Source: an uncultured Collinsella sp.
GTDB lineage: Bacteria > Actinomycetota > Coriobacteriia > Coriobacteriales > Coriobacteriaceae
NCBI GenBank assembly: GCA_900752425.1
Contig: CAADVE010000239.1
Location: 1 to 6,635 of the forward strand
Direction: 5' to 3'
DNA length: 6,635 nucleotides
Made by a program: the position numbers and the translations under genes. The notes beneath the pieces are model-generated. The model was given only the letters and a program-made list of their open reading frames with translations. It was not told the origin of the DNA and made no database searches. This document shows, one piece after another, positions 4,576-6,635 of the stretch; position 1 is the stretch's first letter; each line of letters begins with the position of its first letter.

Positions 4576-5583
4576 GTGGCGAACGCCATCGAACAGCTCA
4601 CGGACCGCGTGCTCGTGCTCGGCCGCCTCACCATCGTCCGCCGCGCCATTACTGCCGTGGCGGTCACCATTTCCGCCGTTCTCCAGACATTTCTGATCCA
4701 GGCGTTCATTCGGCCCGCCGACCTGCTTCCGAGCGGTCTCACCGGCGCCGCGGTCCTGCTCGATCGCGTTACCTCGCTGGGCGGCGTTCACATCGACATC
4801 TCGCTCGGCATGCTCGCACTCAACATCCCCGTGGCGCTCCTATGTTGGAGCGGCATTAGCAAGCGCTTCGTCATCTTCTCGATGATGCAGGTCGTGCTCT
4901 CATCGCTGTTCCTCAACGTCTTTCACTTCGCGCCGTTTTTGGGCGACAAGATCATGCTCATCATTTTTGGCGGCGTGGTCTCGGGCCTGGGCGCTGCCAT
5001 CGCGCTTAAGTCCGGCGCATCCACCGGCGGCACCGACTTTATCGCGCTGTGGGTCTCCAACCACACGGGCAAGACCATCTGGGGCGTCATCTTTGGTTTC
5101 AACTGCTTTATCCTGGCGATCTTTGGTTTTATGTTTGGCTGGGACAAGGCGGCGTATTCCATCGTGTTTCAGTTTATTTCGACCAAGACCATCGACAGTT
5201 TCTATCGTCGCTACGATCGCGTGACGCTGCAGATCACGACGCGTAAGGCAGATGAGGTCATGACCGCCTATGTTGACCATTTTCAGCATGGCATTAGCTG
5301 TGCCGAGGTCATTGGCGGATACAGCCGCGAAAAGATGTACCTGCTGCACGCCGTTGTCTCGACCTACGAGAGCCAAGACATTATCAAGCTGGTGTGCGAC
5401 ATTGATCCCGGTGCCGTGATCAATGTGTTCCACACGCTCAACTTTGTGGGCGGCTGGTGGGGCGGTCATGTCGACGAGCCCATGCCCACGGCCGTTCCCG
5501 ATCCCGACAAGCCCGCACGCATGGCCAGCAGGCAGGCGCGCCTCAGCGAACAGGACAGCCTGCAGCAGGACGACGGCAAGTAG
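4576..5583 (+). CDS. YitT-family membrane protein (DUF161 plus C-terminal DUF2179)
   Basis: Multi-pass inner-membrane protein of a widespread family whose molecular function is, as far as I know, unsettled. With the GTG start it has 335 residues. The N-terminal part (about 20-200) has hydrophobic segments near 24-45, 52-66, 75-92, 98-117, 127-146 and 167-188. It carries family motifs PSGLTGAAVLL (52-62), LNIPVALL (82-89) and GGVVSGLGAAIALKSGASTGGTD (132-154, quoted by position; key residues G147, S149, G151, G152, D154). The soluble C-terminal domain (about 214-295) fits DUF2179, with DHFQHGISCAEVIGGYS and DIDPGAVINVFHTLN. A hydrophilic Gln/Asp-rich tail follows VGGWWGGH. GTG 4576 is chosen because AAAGGAG (4565-4571) sits just before it and the upstream ATG falls in the -10 box. 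It has its own promoter and terminator, so is probably monocistronic. I see no link to the PTS. Confidence 0.88.
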   Translation: MANAIEQLTDRVLVLGRLTIVRRAITAVAVTISAVLQTFLIQAFIRPADLLPSGLTGAAVLLDRVTSLGGVHIDISLGMLALNIPVALLCWSGISKRFVIFSMMQVVLSSLFLNVFHFAPFLGDKIMLIIFGGVVSGLGAAIALKSGASTGGTDFIALWVSNHTGKTIWGVIFGFNCFILAIFGFMFGWDKAAYSIVFQFISTKTIDSFYRRYDRVTLQITTRKADEVMTAYVDHFQHGISCAEVIGGYSREKMYLLHAVVSTYESQDIIKLVCDIDPGAVINVFHTLNFVGGWWGGHVDEPMPTAVPDPDKPARMASRQARLSEQDSLQQDDGK

Positions 5584-5624
5584 GGTTTTGGCATTTTGCT
5601 GGCCTGACGCAATCCTGTCCGCTT

Positions 5625-5664
5625 GAGCCTCCCGAAAGCCTCGCTGCTTTCGGGAGGCTCTCGT
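5625..5664 (+). terminator. Intrinsic terminator after the YitT-family gene
   Basis: GAGCCTCCCGAAAGC (5625-5639) and GCTTTCGGGAGGCTC (5646-5660) are perfect 15-bp arms around CTCGCT. The T tract is short and interrupted (TCGTTT), but the stem is very stable and lies 41 bases after the stop codon. It is likely an effective terminator for the + strand; no T run flanks it on the other strand. Confidence 0.8.
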
Positions 5665-5670
5665 TTGCCT

Positions 5671-5711
5671 AGATAAAACCTGCCAAAATGAAGCTGTCGC
5701 TTTTTGGTAGG
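5671..5711 (+). repeat. 41-bp hairpin repeat, copy 2 (upstream of GntR gene)
   Basis: It matches 3537-3577 at 36 of 41 positions. CCTGCCAAAA (5679-5688) and TTTTGGTAGG (5702-5711) form the arms, with one G-U pair on the + strand. An inner AAGC/GCTT pairing (5691-5694 with 5699-5702) can compete with them. It starts six bases after the T tract of the preceding terminator, about 90 bases before the GntR start codon. Confidence 0.75.
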
Positions 5712-5803
5712 GAGGGTGTATCGTTTTATCAATATGAGGTAACATGAAACTAGACGTTATATACGTATTAGTTATTTCAATATTTCGATAAGAGTGATCA
5801 GAT
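5712..5803 (+). promoter_or_regulatory. AT-rich control region of the GntR gene with a dyad
   Basis: These 92 bases are markedly AT-rich compared with everything around them, as expected for a promoter. They contain the perfect dyad ACGT-TATAT-ACGT (5754-5766), within it GT-TATAT-AC, which loosely resembles the GT...TA...AC pattern of HutC-type operators but with different spacing. An adjacent CTAGACGTT (5750-5758) shares TAGAC with the motifs at 3435 and 4320. No -35/-10 pair stands out. Autoregulation by the GntR protein is plausible but inferred. Confidence 0.45.
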
Positions 5804-6523
5804 ATGCCTGCGCCCAAAAATGCACCGCTTTACCAGCAGATTTACGACGAGATCAAGGACGCGATCGAGAAAGGTGTTTATGCACCCAAGGAGCGTATTC
5901 CGTCCGAGCTTGAGCTAGCCGAGCAGTACGATGTGAGCCGCATTACGGTGCGCCGCGCCGTCGAGGAGCTGTGCTCCGATGGCTACCTGGTTAAGCAGCA
6001 GGGCCGTGGCACCTTTGTCTCCACGCCGCACATCAACCGCCAGTTCCACGCTTCGACGCTGCAGACGTTTACCGCGCTGTGTGCCGGCAACGGCATGAAG
6101 GCCGGTGCGCACGTGATCGATCGCCAGATCGTTCCGGCGCGCCAAAACGAGATGGAGTTCTTTGGCCTGCAGAAGGATGCGCTGCTGCTGCATATCAAGC
6201 GCGTGCGTACGGCCGACGGCGAGCCCATCTTTGAGGAGAACATCTTTGTGCCGTTTGATGCCTACCGCGAGCTGTTGACGGCCGATCTTGAGGACAAGTC
6301 GATTTTTGCCGAGGTCGAGCGTGTTGGCGGAATCCCGATTGTCTCGGTTGGCTACCGTACGGTCGAGGCCGTTCGAGCTAACGCCGAGCAGGCGGCCGAG
6401 CTGGGCATTGCTCCGCACGATCCGCTGCTCAATCTGCGTGCCGGCTTTACCGGCCCCAATGGCGAGCCGGTCCTGATGGGTAAGCAGTACTACGTGGGAT
6501 CGCGCTACGTTATGGTCATGTAA
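5804..6523 (+). CDS. GntR-family transcriptional regulator, HutC subfamily (winged HTH plus UTRA)
   Basis: DNA-binding regulator of the HutC branch of GntR, typically a repressor released by a phosphorylated sugar or related ligand. The 239-residue product is of normal length. The winged helix-turn-helix spans about 8-73: PLYQQIYDEIKDAI (8-21), RIPSELELAEQYDVSRITVR (31-50), AVEELCSDGYL (52-62) and the wing QGRGTFV (66-72). The UTRA ligand domain covers about 95-235, with LLLHIKRVRTADGEPIFEE (127-145) and LRAGFTGPNGEPVLMGKQYY (211-230). The ATG at 5804 is the only start that keeps the helix-turn-helix intact; its ribosome binding site is weak (AAGAG, 5790-5794). The same subfamily includes Bacillus FrlR, so control of the PTS-deglycase genes is possible. 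However, it sits 2.4 kb away behind two other genes, and no matching operator was found upstream of the SIS gene. Phe codons are mostly TTT. Confidence 0.93.
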   Translation: MPAPKNAPLYQQIYDEIKDAIEKGVYAPKERIPSELELAEQYDVSRITVRRAVEELCSDGYLVKQQGRGTFVSTPHINRQFHASTLQTFTALCAGNGMKAGAHVIDRQIVPARQNEMEFFGLQKDALLLHIKRVRTADGEPIFEENIFVPFDAYRELLTADLEDKSIFAEVERVGGIPIVSVGYRTVEAVRANAEQAAELGIAPHDPLLNLRAGFTGPNGEPVLMGKQYYVGSRYVMVM

Positions 6524-6551
6524 GTTACGCGGTTTTACCAAACCGCGTAAC
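6524..6551. terminator. Perfect 12-bp hairpin directly after the GntR stop codon
   Basis: GTTACGCGGTTT (6524-6535) and AAACCGCGTAAC (6540-6551) are exact reverse complements with a TACC tetraloop, starting at the first base after the TAA. No T tract follows on the + strand, so termination would be weak or factor-dependent. It may instead protect the mRNA 3' end or be a binding site. Confidence 0.5.
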
Positions 6552-6599
6552 GGCTCGACGCTGCAAGCCCGCCAGAGCGGCAATCTGCCTTTCAACTTC

Positions 6600-6634
6600 G
6601 GCGGCATGACCAGAAGGTCAATGCCGCCTCGTTT
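6600..6634 (+). terminator. Probable intrinsic terminator near the right edge
   Basis: GGCGGCATGACC (6600-6611) pairs with GGTCAATGCCGCC (6616-6628) as 4 plus 8 bp with one bulged A (6620) around an AGAA loop. It is followed by TCGTTTC, the same interrupted T run seen after the YitT terminator. It probably ends the GntR transcript. I see no gene in 6524-6635. Confidence 0.65.
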
Positions 6635-6635
6635 C

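Noticed and set aside
4452..4859. A 135-codon plus-strand frame starting upstream of the YitT gene
   Set aside because: It overlaps the promoter and the N-terminal half of the YitT gene in another frame, and gives an Arg/His/Pro-rich product typical of an out-of-frame reading.
4900..5817. A 305-codon minus-strand open frame across the YitT-family gene
   Set aside because: It is a shadow of the sense gene, crosses its terminator and the 41-bp repeat, and has no domain I can recognise.
6535..6619. A minus-strand frame of about two dozen codons (AEVERQIAALAGL) at the right edge
   Set aside because: It is closed by a stop just upstream, lies within two hairpins, and has no ribosome binding site or length to support a gene.

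Overview
The window looks like a piece of a GC-rich Gram-positive chromosome. C-ending codons, AAGGAGG-type ribosome binding sites, a complete mannose-family PTS and palindromic intergenic repeats together suggest a gut actinobacterium of the Coriobacteriia, with Collinsella as my best guess. That assignment is recognition, not a database result. I see no rRNA, tRNA, CRISPR array, transposase or phage gene.

Layout, all genes on the + strand. (1) Positions 3-2250 hold the IIB (open at the left edge, possibly the C-terminal part of a IIAB fusion), IIC and IID subunits of a mannose/fructose/sorbose-family PTS, spaced by 36 and 13 bases. (2) Positions 2251-2448 are an intergenic stretch with three consecutive hairpins. 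(3) Positions 2449-3432 encode a double-SIS-domain sugar-phosphate deglycase of the FrlB/GfrE/GfrF/FraB type, closed by a strong intrinsic terminator. (4) Positions 3593-4222 encode a HAD hydrolase of the beta-phosphoglucomutase-like group. (5) Positions 4223-4575 contain a 119-base nested inverted-repeat element and an extended -10 promoter. (6) Positions 4576-5583 encode a YitT-family membrane protein with its own terminator. (7) Positions 5804-6523 encode a GntR/HutC-family regulator with a UTRA domain, preceded by an AT-rich control region and followed by two hairpins.

How the genes may work together: a mannose-family PTS next to a FrlB-like deglycase resembles the Salmonella gfr arrangement, in which the PTS imports and phosphorylates an Amadori compound (fructoselysine or glucoselysine) and the SIS enzyme splits the phosphorylated product into hexose 6-phosphate and the amino acid. 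The GntR/HutC protein is a candidate regulator, since Bacillus FrlR belongs to the same family, but it sits 2.4 kb downstream behind two apparently unrelated genes. The HAD and YitT genes have no obvious role in this pathway.

The least explained part is the intergenic DNA. It holds a 41-bp repeat in two copies, before the HAD and GntR genes. A 12-bp-arm palindrome shares the core of that repeat's loop. A 119-base element has 15-bp perfect terminal inverted repeats and a third, solitary copy of the same motif after the SIS gene.
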